Assembly (NCBI GenBank): GCA_022508345.1
Contig: JAFLVK010000002.1
Span: forward strand, 248,001 to 312,000
From: Clostridiales bacterium
Lineage (GTDB): Bacteria; Bacillota; Clostridia; Christensenellales; CAG-314
Reading direction: 5' to 3'
Length of the DNA: 64,000 bases
The notes under the pieces are model-generated. The model did no database searches and had not been told where the DNA came from. It saw only the letters and a list, made by a program, of their open reading frames with translations. A program made the position numbers and the translations under genes. Shown here piece after piece: positions 44,782 to 52,496 of this stretch; position 1 is the stretch's first letter, and each line of letters opens with the position of its first letter.

Positions 44782-44914
44782 GTAGAATATGCGCCTTGAT
44801 AGTTACCACACTAATACCTTTCAAAACATTACACATTCACAAAGGGCACATAAATCTACCAAGAGATTATGTGTGATGTTTGAAAAAATATAAAGATAAT
44901 AATGTGGTTATTTT

Positions 44915-44943
44915 ATTTTAGAACAGCGAAACAGCAAAGTCAA
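44915..44943 (-). promoter_or_regulatory. Promoter of the BspA-like gene
   Basis: Leftward TTGACT (44943-44938), 17 nt, TAAAAT (44920-44915). The leader is about 190 nt. The gap 44716-45056 otherwise holds the leader hairpin and the ppx terminator. Confidence 0.75.
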
Positions 44944-44975
44944 GTTTATACAAAAAGCTTTTGATAAAACAAACA

Positions 44976-45006
44976 AGGCTCCCCTTGTTTGTATCAAGGG
45001 GAGCCT
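44976..45006 (-). terminator. Repeated-type terminator, copy 1 (after ppx)
   Basis: AGGCTCCCCTTG pairs with CAAGGGGAGCCT around the loop ATACAAA, followed by TTGTTTGTTTT. Near-identical hairpins occur at 60684 and 63219. Confidence 0.9.
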
Positions 45007-45056
45007 CAAAATATACAAACCGAATTTCGATACTAAAACCGCAACACACGAGCCTA

Positions 45057-46568
45057 CTACAGTATTTCAAGGTTCTTTTTGTAAATTTTCTTGAAATCCA
45101 TGGCAATGTTGTTTGCCGCGTTGAGTTCAAGGTTAGCTTCACCGTTCAACTCCGTCTTCATGATTACCGAGTCGCCCAGTACGTCGCAGGTAACCTCGGT
45201 AACTGCACTGCGCATACCGAAGTCCAGCGCGATTGCAAGCTTAAGTATTACTGCCAGCTTCTTTACTGCTTCCACATCCTCGGCAGCAAGTATACCGTTG
45301 TACTTGGCCCATTCGGTGTAGTTAACCTCTTCCTTGTTGTAGACGTCCGTTACCATTGCGGCAAACACAATGTCCTTGTGAGATATGCCGTACAAGTTGC
45401 TGTTGAGTATCATGTAGGACGTGTGCTTTGCATGGTTGTAGAACTTGAATGACTTGCCGATATCGTGCAGCATTGCGCAAACCCTCAGCACCTTGACGTA
45501 AGCGCGCGGGAACTTGTGCAGTACCCTCAGTTGCTTGAACAGCTGCACGCACAGATTGAATGTTTGCTCGGCGTGCGTTACGTTTACGCCCATATGACGG
45601 GCAAGCGTTTGCAGGCTGTAGCCCAATGTGTCGGAGATGGGTTTTTCCAGAGTTTGAGGAACAACGTAGTTGAACATGACGCCTTCGCGCAAGCCCGAAC
45701 CGCTTGCAACAATCTTGGTAAAGCCCATGTAGTCAACAAATGCCTTGATTACGGCAAGCGCGGAGGGGAACACATCTGCACGTGCAGAGCTGAGCCCCTT
45801 TATGCGGCGCTTCTTGTCCAGATCCAATGTGCGCACCATGTTGAAAACGTAGTCGAAGTCGGCAACGTCCATGTTGAAATTGTGCACCATATCCAACGGA
45901 TACTTCTTTACCTTGCGGATAATGCGCGCCAAGTTTCTGCAGCTTCCGCCAACGCCGATGAGCTGTGTGTCGGGATCGATTTCCTTGAACCACTCCACCT
46001 GCGCAAGCTCTTCGCGAACGTAAGCTACCATGTCGTCTGTGCACTGCTCCGGCGTTTTGTCGGCTGACACAAACATATTGGTGAGTGTTACCGCACCGAA
46101 AGGCAATATCTTGGTGTGGAGAATGGTCCTGCGGTTGTAGTACACAAACTTGGTCGAACCGCCGCCGATTTCCAGTATCAGCCCGCGCGGAATATCCATG
46201 GAGTTAACCACGCCTTGGTAAACGTAATTAGCCTCTTCGTCGGGGGACACAACTGTTATCCTTATGCCCGTAGCGTTGTACACGTCACTGAGGAAAGTCT
46301 TTTGGTTGCTGGCTCTGCGCACTGCCGCCGTTGCAACTGCAAGGATACGGTCTACCTTTTTGATAGCGCACATCTCCTTGAAGTGCTTGAGCGTTGCAAT
46401 AGCTTGCATAATACGCGTTTGCTTGAGGCTACCGTCCGGCTCCGTCTCGCCAAGGCGAACAGGCTCGCGACGTTCTTCGGACACGGTGAAGAAACCGCCG
46501 TTCAAAACGTCGTAGATAACCAATCTTGCGGTATTTGATCCAAGGTCAATTAAAGCAATTTTTTCCAT
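45057..46568 (-). CDS. ppx: Ppx/GppA exopolyphosphatase family protein with HD domain
   Basis: The family hydrolyses inorganic polyphosphate or guanosine pentaphosphate. The N-terminal actin-like ATPase fold (about 1-300) has DLGSNTARLVIYD, AVATAAVRRASN and EIGGGSTKFVYY. The C-terminal 200 residues form an HD-type domain (AMLHDIGKSFKFYNHAKHT). Length 503 is normal for the two-domain form. Which substrate is used cannot be told. It is followed by a repeated-type terminator; upstream lies thiT, on the same strand but separated by its own terminator. Confidence 0.9.
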   Translation of the reverse strand: MEKIALIDLGSNTARLVIYDVLNGGFFTVSEERREPVRLGETEPDGSLKQTRIMQAIATLKHFKEMCAIKKVDRILAVATAAVRRASNQKTFLSDVYNATGIRITVVSPDEEANYVYQGVVNSMDIPRGLILEIGGGSTKFVYYNRRTILHTKILPFGAVTLTNMFVSADKTPEQCTDDMVAYVREELAQVEWFKEIDPDTQLIGVGGSCRNLARIIRKVKKYPLDMVHNFNMDVADFDYVFNMVRTLDLDKKRRIKGLSSARADVFPSALAVIKAFVDYMGFTKIVASGSGLREGVMFNYVVPQTLEKPISDTLGYSLQTLARHMGVNVTHAEQTFNLCVQLFKQLRVLHKFPRAYVKVLRVCAMLHDIGKSFKFYNHAKHTSYMILNSNLYGISHKDIVFAAMVTDVYNKEEVNYTEWAKYNGILAAEDVEAVKKLAVILKLAIALDFGMRSAVTEVTCDVLGDSVIMKTELNGEANLELNAANNIAMDFKKIYKKNLEIL

Positions 46569-46729
46569 TTTTGTTACCGTCCTATATACATAGATACATG
46601 GGGCGAATTTTCGATAAATTACAAAAATCCATAATTAGCAGTCATAGTATAGCACACAAAAATTGCTTTGTATAGATGGTTTTGAAAAAAAGTTTCAAAA
46701 AAATTGAAAATTCTTCAAAAAATTAGCAT

Positions 46730-46758
46730 AAAAAAAGGCGCCAAATAACTTTGACGCC
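46730..46758 (-). terminator. Terminator after thiT
   Basis: Leftward GGCG-t-CAAA pairs with TTTG-g-CGCC around a short loop, followed by a run of seven Ts. Confidence 0.8.
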
Positions 46759-46787
46759 GAAAATTTTGCAAAAATAACAGGATTGTG

Positions 46788-47903
46788 TTAGTTTTGTACC
46801 TCTATGATTGTGCGACGAAGTGTTTTTGTGGACAATGCAAGCACTCCGATAACAAGTACGATTGCAAGGTCTGCGAAAACGAACATATTGTACACAAATG
46901 CCCATGAAACAGCCGTGTATCCTTCCATTGCCCAGGAGCTGAACACGTAATATCCGCTTACAACGTGTGAGAAATACCGTAGCACTATTGCAATGCTTGC
47001 ACCAACAGCAAATTCTGCCAGCATTTTGCCCTTAACAAACGGAATTTTTCTTGCAATACCTGCTACACCCAGTGCCCCAAACGCGATGGGATAGTCCAGC
47101 AGAACCTGCATCGGTTGGTAAAATTGCGGTGATTGGATAAACTGCAGCATGCCGTAAACAACGCCCACAACCAAGCCCTTGCGAGTGCCAAACATATACG
47201 AATACAGTATAATGGGCAGCATGCTTGCAAACGTCACGGAACCGCCCTGAGGCAGTGAGAAGAACTTGATGTACGACAATGCATAGGCAAGCGCCACGCA
47301 TATTGCGCCGTAGGTTAATGCACGCGCGTCGTACCCATCATCCTTTTTGCCACCGAGAACGGCAAGCGCGACAATTACACCTACAAGTACAATGGTCACA
47401 ACCGTCATTTGCCAATTTTGACCGTCTAGCGGTTCGTAGTACTCTTCAACAGCAGGAACAACGCATGCAATGACAATTGCATATATCACAAACGCAACAG
47501 CGAAAGCCAACGCGCACCACTTGTACCATTTTATCTGTTTTTTCTTTAGTACAAGTGTAACAACAATACTAACGACAACAAGTGCAATCAAGCCAACAAA
47601 CATCCAGTAGTAGCTGTTGATGTCGCCCGACCATATTTGGTATGACACTTCCAAAAAGCCCAGTATTGCAATCACTCCCACAGAGTAACCAATGATTACA
47701 CCTACAATAGTACGGCGTGATCTTGCAAGCTGCTCTTCGTCGCGGTTGCGTACGACAATTGCGTAGATAATCAGCGCAGCAGCAACGATAATGGTTGCGT
47801 ACAGAGCAAAGCTGCCAAGCAATGTTCTAATTGTTTTGAAGGTAGCTTTGTTGATGTTTTCGTTACCTGCAAAACCGTTGAGAATTTCCCACAGTTCTTT
47901 CAT
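46788..47903 (-). CDS. thiT: Thiamine-binding ECF transporter S component ThiT, N-terminally extended
   Basis: ThiT captures thiamine for an energy-coupling-factor transporter. The last 175 residues match the family: LSYIKFFSLPQGGSVTFASM, then GLVVGVVYGMLQFI and VLLDYPIAFGALGVAGI. The first 190 residues, absent from ordinary ThiT (about 190 aa), add roughly five more membrane helices. The ATG at 47903 is chosen (AAGGAG seven bases upstream); an upstream ATG at 47957 lies inside the riboswitch terminator. A TPP riboswitch precedes it, which strongly supports thiamine as ligand. The shared ECF energising genes are not in this window. Confidence 0.93.
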   Translation of the reverse strand: MKELWEILNGFAGNENINKATFKTIRTLLGSFALYATIIVAAALIIYAIVVRNRDEEQLARSRRTIVGVIIGYSVGVIAILGFLEVSYQIWSGDINSYYWMFVGLIALVVVSIVVTLVLKKKQIKWYKWCALAFAVAFVIYAIVIACVVPAVEEYYEPLDGQNWQMTVVTIVLVGVIVALAVLGGKKDDGYDARALTYGAICVALAYALSYIKFFSLPQGGSVTFASMLPIILYSYMFGTRKGLVVGVVYGMLQFIQSPQFYQPMQVLLDYPIAFGALGVAGIARKIPFVKGKMLAEFAVGASIAIVLRYFSHVVSGYYVFSSWAMEGYTAVSWAFVYNMFVFADLAIVLVIGVLALSTKTLRRTIIEVQN

Positions 47904-47929
47904 AAAAATCTCCTTTTGCGTGTATTCGC

Positions 47930-47968
47930 CGAGAAAAAGAAAAAGTCTTTCCTGCATGAGAAAGACTT
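47930..47968 (-). terminator. Expression-platform terminator of the TPP riboswitch
   Basis: AAGTCTTTC pairs with GAAAGACTT around an 8-nt loop and runs into TTTCTTTTTC. Placed between the aptamer and thiT, it would stop transcription when TPP is bound. Confidence 0.8.
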
Positions 47969-47996
47969 GCTAAAGTACACTTAACTACATTATTAG

Positions 47997-48092
47997 TAGT
48001 AACTAACCGTGCTTCCTTACGCAAGTGCTAACTTGACAAGTTCAAAGGGACTCTCTCAGCCGAACCATACCGCTCGGCACCCCCAGCAAGGA
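47997..48092 (-). promoter_or_regulatory. TPP riboswitch (THI element)
   Basis: Leftward reading shows the conserved aptamer parts in order: CTGGGGGTGC, GGCTGAGA, CCCTTTGAAC, then GCACTTGCGTAAGGAAGCA. These are the core of the thiamine-pyrophosphate aptamer. It stands between a consensus promoter and the thiT terminator hairpin, so thiamine sufficiency should shut off thiT. Confidence 0.95.
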
Positions 48093-48093
48093 T

Positions 48094-48122
48094 ATTGTAC
48101 TACTACTATAAATTATTGTCAA
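48094..48122 (-). promoter_or_regulatory. Promoter of the TPP riboswitch/thiT transcript
   Basis: Leftward TTGACA (48122-48117), 17 nt, TACAAT (48099-48094). Start near 48087, at the edge of the aptamer. Confidence 0.85.
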
Positions 48123-48125
48123 ATA

Positions 48126-48145
48126 AAAGAGGAGCCTCTTTTTTG
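48126..48145. terminator. Short terminator between the 48293 gene and thiT
   Basis: AAAGAG pairs with CTCTTT around GAGC, with Ts on both strands. In the leftward direction it would end the sigma/VWA operon after the repeat element. Confidence 0.6.
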
Positions 48146-48172
48146 TTACAAAAATAATTACATTTTTTAATG

Positions 48173-48297
48173 TTTGAGACGGGAGAAGCGAGATAGGCGA
48201 GGCGACTGCGGATTGACCGATGGGAGCGTACTAGGCGTACGTGACCGAGGGCAAACGCAAAGGCAACAAAGCATATCGAAGCTTATACCGTCTCAAA
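48173..48297. repeat. Intergenic element with CGTAC hairpin (family member 1)
   Basis: The outer stem TTTGAGACGG/CCGTCTCAAA (10 bp) encloses AGAAGCGAG, GAGGC, the core hairpin CGTAC-TAGGC-GTACG (48227-48241), and then AACAAAG and CGAAGCTTATA. The same blocks in the same order occur at 60770-60895 with a different but still pairing outer stem. It covers the stop codon of the leftward gene 48293-49276. About 125 bases. Function unknown. Confidence 0.7.
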
Positions 48298-49276
48298 ATA
48301 GTCCCGGTATGAACCACGCCAGCACAAACCCCAATCCGCCCGATACTACGTTAGCAACCAGGGCGTACAAGAGCGCTTTCCAAATGGGAAAACCGCACTT
48401 GTATAGCGCGATACCGTAGGTTACCGCCTCAACAAATATAACGCCCATCTCCAACGGCAGATACAAAAATATCAACATCAAAAAGCCGTCAAAGTAGCAC
48501 AACAGGTTGAGCGCAACATTGAGCGCTATTTGCGTTACGGCATTGGTAATGAGAATTGTAACAAATGCCTTGCGCCCCTTGATACGGAACAGCAACGCAA
48601 TGAGCAGCTCAACGAGAATTGTCAGTGCAATGCGCAAAAGCAGCCCCACTATTTCACTTAGGTAATCGTAGCTGTTGTGAAGTTCAAGCTGTACAGCATC
48701 ACTAAAATTCGGATTGGTTTGTGAGCCACCGACAGATGTATCAGGATTGAGCAGTACATCATTTACATTGGACATATCTACCGTGTAGTAGCTGTCAAAT
48801 GCGTAACGCTCGTAAACTCCGCTTGTAACAAAACTGTTGCTTTCGGGATAGTACAGCAGCAGCTTGAAGCTATACGGCGGATAGTAGTTCCAGTTTATTA
48901 CATTGCTTTCGCTATCCAGCTTCCACCACAGTTGCAAAAAGTAGTAGCCGTCCGCATCTTTGTAGTCTACAAATGTTTGCCAAATACGCTCCACTTCCTC
49001 GTTGTGGTATTCGTCGTCGTAGTAATAATTGCTGTCAAACGTGCCCAAATTTTTGTAGTCCCACCCTTCGTCGGGTGCGTATGCGCTATGCGGTCCTGTG
49101 CTGATATTTTTAGACAGTATTGTACCGTAGCATTCACCGTCGCCTAAGTTTTTAAAGGTTATGTTTATTGACGGCTTGGGTCCCATGTCTGCGCTTGCCG
49201 ATTGAGGCTGAGCAAACACTAACACCGCCACCAGCGCCACCACACAAAGTACAAGTAATGTTGTTTTACGTTTCAT
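48293..49276 (-). CDS. Signal-peptide membrane protein of unknown function (DMGPKPS type)
   Basis: The 327-aa protein has a signal peptide followed by the motif ADMGPKPSINITF at the start of the mature chain. A Tyr/Asp-rich extracellular domain follows (to about residue 205), then about four membrane helices. I know the DMGPKPS start from uncharacterised Bacillota membrane proteins but no function. It is the last gene of the ECF sigma operon, 42 bases after the VWA lipoprotein, with GGTGA before the ATG. Its stop codon lies inside a repeat element. Confidence 0.7.
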   Translation of the reverse strand: MKRKTTLLVLCVVALVAVLVFAQPQSASADMGPKPSINITFKNLGDGECYGTILSKNISTGPHSAYAPDEGWDYKNLGTFDSNYYYDDEYHNEEVERIWQTFVDYKDADGYYFLQLWWKLDSESNVINWNYYPPYSFKLLLYYPESNSFVTSGVYERYAFDSYYTVDMSNVNDVLLNPDTSVGGSQTNPNFSDAVQLELHNSYDYLSEIVGLLLRIALTILVELLIALLFRIKGRKAFVTILITNAVTQIALNVALNLLCYFDGFLMLIFLYLPLEMGVIFVEAVTYGIALYKCGFPIWKALLYALVANVVSGGLGFVLAWFIPGLF

Positions 49277-49318
49277 ATATCACCATGTCATTGGCACAGC
49301 TAATCGCCCTTGCCCGTT

Positions 49319-50827
49319 TTACGACCAATACCCCAGCCGACTTGCTTTTTGCACTATGCTTGCAAAGTCCTGCTTGAATTCGTCCGTTGCAAGGTAGTCC
49401 TCCAGCGTTTCCAGGCGGGCAAGCACTGCGTTGAATGTCGCTTCACCCTTGTATTTAGATTGCCTCAATATCAGCCCGTATTCCAGCACGCAACCGATGA
49501 ACACGCAATCGTTATTTGGCGTTGCGGTGTAATCTTCCGTTGTGAAAGTGATTGATACGCTCTTGTTATCCTCCGTACCGCCTGTTTGCGAGGTTGCAGG
49601 CTTCTTGTATTTCAGTTCCACCTGTGCAATGTTACCTTGCACTGCTCCGTCAGCGCCTGTCTTCAGTTCTATTTCGTAAACTGCCGTTACAGTGTGTCCT
49701 GCACCTATTTCACCTGCGTCGGTGTTTTCGTCTTCAAACTGCTCCTGTGTGAGTAGCTTTGTGTCATATCCCAACAGGCGGTATTTGGAAACGACTTCCT
49801 TATTAAATTCCACGCCGATTTTTGCGTCCTTTGCCACAGTTACAAGCGTACCGTTTAATTCCTGTACAAGCACTTTCTTCGCTTCGAATATGCTGTCAAG
49901 ATATGCGTAATTTCCGTTACCGTTGCGTGCCAGTGTTTCCATTGTGGTGTCGTTGGTGTTGGTCATGCCTACGCCCAGTACAGACAGGTATATTCCGCTA
50001 TCTCTCTTTTCGCTAATCAGCTCCTGCAATCCTGCTTTGCTGCTTACGCCCACGTTGAAGTCGCCGTCGGTAGCAAGTATAACGCGGTTGTTGCCCTCTT
50101 CGACAAAGTGTTTTTGTGCGATACGGTAGGCGTTCTCCAAGCCGCCTGCGCCGTTAGTTGAACCGCTTGCTTCCAGGTCCTCTATTACCTTGGCAATCTT
50201 CAGTTTGTTTGCGGCAAGCTCTCCGTCCAATGCCACACGGCTGTCCCCTGCATAGGTTACAATGCTGATTATATCATCGCTAGCAAGGCTATCCAACAGC
50301 ATTGTAAACGCCTGTTGGATAAGTCCCAGCCTATCATCACCGTACATGGAACCGCTGGTGTCAATCAAAAATACGATATTGTTGCGTTGTGTGTCGTCCA
50401 GCTTCAGTTCCTCTGCTGCAACGGATATGGACAGCAGCTTGTGTTGCGCATTCCACGGGCAATCGAACACTGCACCGCCCAGGGCAAGAGCGTCCTCCCC
50501 TGTAGGACGTGCGTAGTTGTAGTTGAAGTAATTTACGTATTCTTCAAGGCGCACCGAACCTGCCGAAATTTTCTGTCCGTTTTCAATCTGTCTGCGCATG
50601 AGCGAATAGGACGCCGTGTTTCGGTCCAGCGAAAAGTAGGAGGAGGTTTCCTCATCGGTGGAAACAAAAGGCTGTTCCACTATCTCCTCGTATTGGTAAT
50701 TGTCACCTTGCATTTCAGCATAGCTGGGGAATCTTTGGTAAAAATCATCTGCCCCACTACATGCTGCAAACAGCGTAGCACACAATGCCATTATTATTGA
50801 TAGTATGATTACTGTAGCTTTCTTCAT
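49319..50827 (-). CDS. VWA-domain lipoprotein (YfbK-like)
   Basis: The 502-aa protein has a lipoprotein signal (LFAACSG). An N-terminal YfbK-type region (VRLEEYVNYFNYNYARPTG) precedes a von Willebrand factor A domain with an intact metal-binding MIDAS (DTSGS near residue 165, ASGSTNG, and ATDGDFNVG). The C-terminal region ends with a conserved helix (DFASIVQKASRLGYWS). Such proteins often sit with ECF sigma factors, as here, and probably bind partners at the cell surface. The ATG at 50827 has AGGAG nine bases upstream. A 122-base gap, with a hairpin that lacks a T run, separates it from the anti-sigma-like gene. Confidence 0.88.
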   Translation of the reverse strand: MKKATVIILSIIMALCATLFAACSGADDFYQRFPSYAEMQGDNYQYEEIVEQPFVSTDEETSSYFSLDRNTASYSLMRRQIENGQKISAGSVRLEEYVNYFNYNYARPTGEDALALGGAVFDCPWNAQHKLLSISVAAEELKLDDTQRNNIVFLIDTSGSMYGDDRLGLIQQAFTMLLDSLASDDIISIVTYAGDSRVALDGELAANKLKIAKVIEDLEASGSTNGAGGLENAYRIAQKHFVEEGNNRVILATDGDFNVGVSSKAGLQELISEKRDSGIYLSVLGVGMTNTNDTTMETLARNGNGNYAYLDSIFEAKKVLVQELNGTLVTVAKDAKIGVEFNKEVVSKYRLLGYDTKLLTQEQFEDENTDAGEIGAGHTVTAVYEIELKTGADGAVQGNIAQVELKYKKPATSQTGGTEDNKSVSITFTTEDYTATPNNDCVFIGCVLEYGLILRQSKYKGEATFNAVLARLETLEDYLATDEFKQDFASIVQKASRLGYWS

Positions 50828-50949
50828 AGTGTCGCTCCTGTTATATAGGTGTTTCACTTATACAACAATGCCAAGTGTAATTTTGTCCCGTTTTGTTTGT
50901 ATTTTCAAATTTTTTTCGTCAGTATCCACACTGACTGGAGGGTTTGCTG

Positions 50950-51678
50950 CTAAGCGGAAATAATTTCCAAAATGTCTGTAGCAACATGATTAGGCATTCC
51001 GTTACGCGCCACAACGTAGAAATGCAAATCTCTTGCGGCAAAGTAGGCTTGGGTAACGTACTCACCGCTGTTGTCATAGCGACTGTCCACGCCCATTCTG
51101 TGGAGATTACTGCACAAGTCGTATATATCCTTCAGGTCCTCGCGCACGTACCCGTCCACTTCGGCGACAAGCTCAACCTCGGTAAAGGTACCGTCAGGTG
51201 AACGTACACCCAAATACGCCTTGATGTAACGTAGCTCCCCTTGTTCGGTGAAGAAAGCGTAACACCGCTGTCCCACTATTTGATAATCATTTTCTTTAAT
51301 CCTGCTCACTTGCAACATGTTGTCGTAGTCGTCTATGCTTACGCTCCTGCCCTTGACGTCTGCAAGGCTGTAATATGCAACAGTAGCAGGTTTACTTGAC
51401 GGCGATTCATCATCGCCGAACAAGCTACCCAGCCCGCCAATAAATGTGGGCAAGGTGAATATAACAACAATCACGGCGACAAACACCGCTGCTACCGGCG
51501 TTATCCAAGCGAAATGAAGCCAAAATGACGAGTTTTTGCGCGCGGAAACAGATGGCTTAGCCTGTTTCTCGGCTACCATCTCCATCTTTGCTTTTTCTGC
51601 CAAATCCACGCGCGGTGTAAGTTCCTCAGCGTAAGTATCAAACAGATTTTGTATTGTTTCGTCGTGTTTGTTCATCAT
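50950..51678 (-). CDS. Putative membrane anti-sigma factor
   Basis: The 242-aa protein has a cytoplasmic N-terminus of about 50 residues, one membrane helix (about 53-75), and an outer domain rich in beta strands. No zinc anti-sigma motif (HxxxCxxC) is seen. It starts 3 bases after the ECF sigma gene, the usual place for its anti-sigma partner, and the single-pass layout fits. The assignment is from context; the sensed signal is unknown. Confidence 0.6.
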   Translation of the reverse strand: MMNKHDETIQNLFDTYAEELTPRVDLAEKAKMEMVAEKQAKPSVSARKNSSFWLHFAWITPVAAVFVAVIVVIFTLPTFIGGLGSLFGDDESPSSKPATVAYYSLADVKGRSVSIDDYDNMLQVSRIKENDYQIVGQRCYAFFTEQGELRYIKAYLGVRSPDGTFTEVELVAEVDGYVREDLKDIYDLCSNLHRMGVDSRYDNSGEYVTQAYFAARDLHFYVVARNGMPNHVATDILEIISA

Positions 51679-51680
51679 TA

Positions 51681-52244
51681 TTACAACCCGTTATTTGGCG
51701 ATTTTGTCCCGCCCGTCAAGTAGATTTTTATTTTTTCTTCGGCGGAGACAATGGCTCTTTGAACCGCCGATTTGGATTTGCCAAGGCTCTTTGCGCTGTC
51801 CCTCACTGTGAAATCCATGAAGTATTTTTGGTAAATGACGCGCTTTTCAAATTCCGTCAAGCACTGCATTGCCTGTTTGAGCATAGCTTGTGTTGAAGAT
51901 TGCTCCGCCACGTCGTCATCACTGGACAAGTTGAAGTAGTCGTCTATATTTTCCGAACGCCGTCGGCTTTCCGCACGGAGAGCATTCAACGCGACGTTTT
52001 GTGTGATTTTGCATATCCAAGCGTAGCCGTTTGTTTGCGGCTTGAACAGGTGCGCGCTACGGACAATTCTCAAAAAGCTGTCCTGCACAACGTCCTCGGC
52101 TGTGGCCCTGTTTTTCACAACGGACAGCGCAATGGACAGCATGCGGGCGGACACAAGGCGCGACAAACCCTCCAAGGCGTAAGTGTTGCCTTGGGAAATT
52201 TGCACAATAAAAATATTTATTTGAGCGCGCATTTCGTCCGTCAT
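51681..52244 (-). CDS. ECF-type RNA polymerase sigma factor
   Basis: The 187-aa protein has region 2 (ATAEDVVQDSFLRIVR ... YAWICKITQNVALNALR) and region 4 (LTEFEKRVIYQKYFMDFTVRDSAKSLGKSKSAVQRAI) and no other domain, which defines an extracytoplasmic-function sigma. Its likely regulon includes its own operon: the anti-sigma-like, VWA and DMGPKPS-type genes. The ribosome binding site GGAG lies within the last helix of a structured element just upstream, so translation may depend on that helix opening. Confidence 0.92.
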   Translation of the reverse strand: MTDEMRAQINIFIVQISQGNTYALEGLSRLVSARMLSIALSVVKNRATAEDVVQDSFLRIVRSAHLFKPQTNGYAWICKITQNVALNALRAESRRRSENIDDYFNLSSDDDVAEQSSTQAMLKQAMQCLTEFEKRVIYQKYFMDFTVRDSAKSLGKSKSAVQRAIVSAEEKIKIYLTGGTKSPNNGL

Positions 52245-52251
52245 AATAATT

Positions 52252-52446
52252 CTCCGACCAAACGCGAGGTGGGATTTTCCCCACTCTGTCGCAAGCTCCT
52301 CCGTTCTGAAAATCTATTTCCACCTCGGTCGGACTTTCAAGGTTGCGCCTGCCACGGCGCGAACGATGAAAGCCTTCGCTGGGGAGTGTCCCGCCCCAGC
52401 ATCCCCCACAAGGACGCAAAGATTCGGTACACGCCCGAACTTTGCG
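52252..52446 (-). ncRNA. Structured intergenic element, copy B (sigma-factor leader)
   Basis: Read leftward, 195 nt contain the same parts as 22939-23182. The hairpin with loop GCGTGTA closed by CGG/CCG has a long stem (CGCAAAG/CTTTGCG). A CCTTG...GGGGG block and the GCTGGGG/CCCCAGC hairpin follow. The terminal unit is closed by TCCGACC and GGTCGGA, with inner helix GAGGTGG/CCACCTC and bulge GCGTTT. The closing strand ends GGAG, 7 nt before the ATG of the ECF sigma gene, so it is also the ribosome binding site. A cis-regulatory role for the sigma gene is therefore plausible, though copy A is not placed in this way. Confidence 0.6.
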
Positions 52447-52466
52447 AACTATAGTTTGACAATTAC

Positions 52467-52491
52467 ATAAAAACCACGGAAAACCGTGGCA
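52467..52491 (-). terminator. Terminator of the acyltransferase gene
   Basis: CCACGG/CCGTGG with a TTTT loop, followed leftward by TTTTTATG. It closes the rho-mnmA-acyltransferase series before the sigma operon. Confidence 0.85.
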
Positions 52492-52496
52492 ATTAT

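Noticed and set aside
50915..50940. Hairpin GTCAGT/ACTGAC between the VWA and anti-sigma-like genes as a terminator
   Set aside because: No T run follows it in the direction of transcription; it is followed by As.
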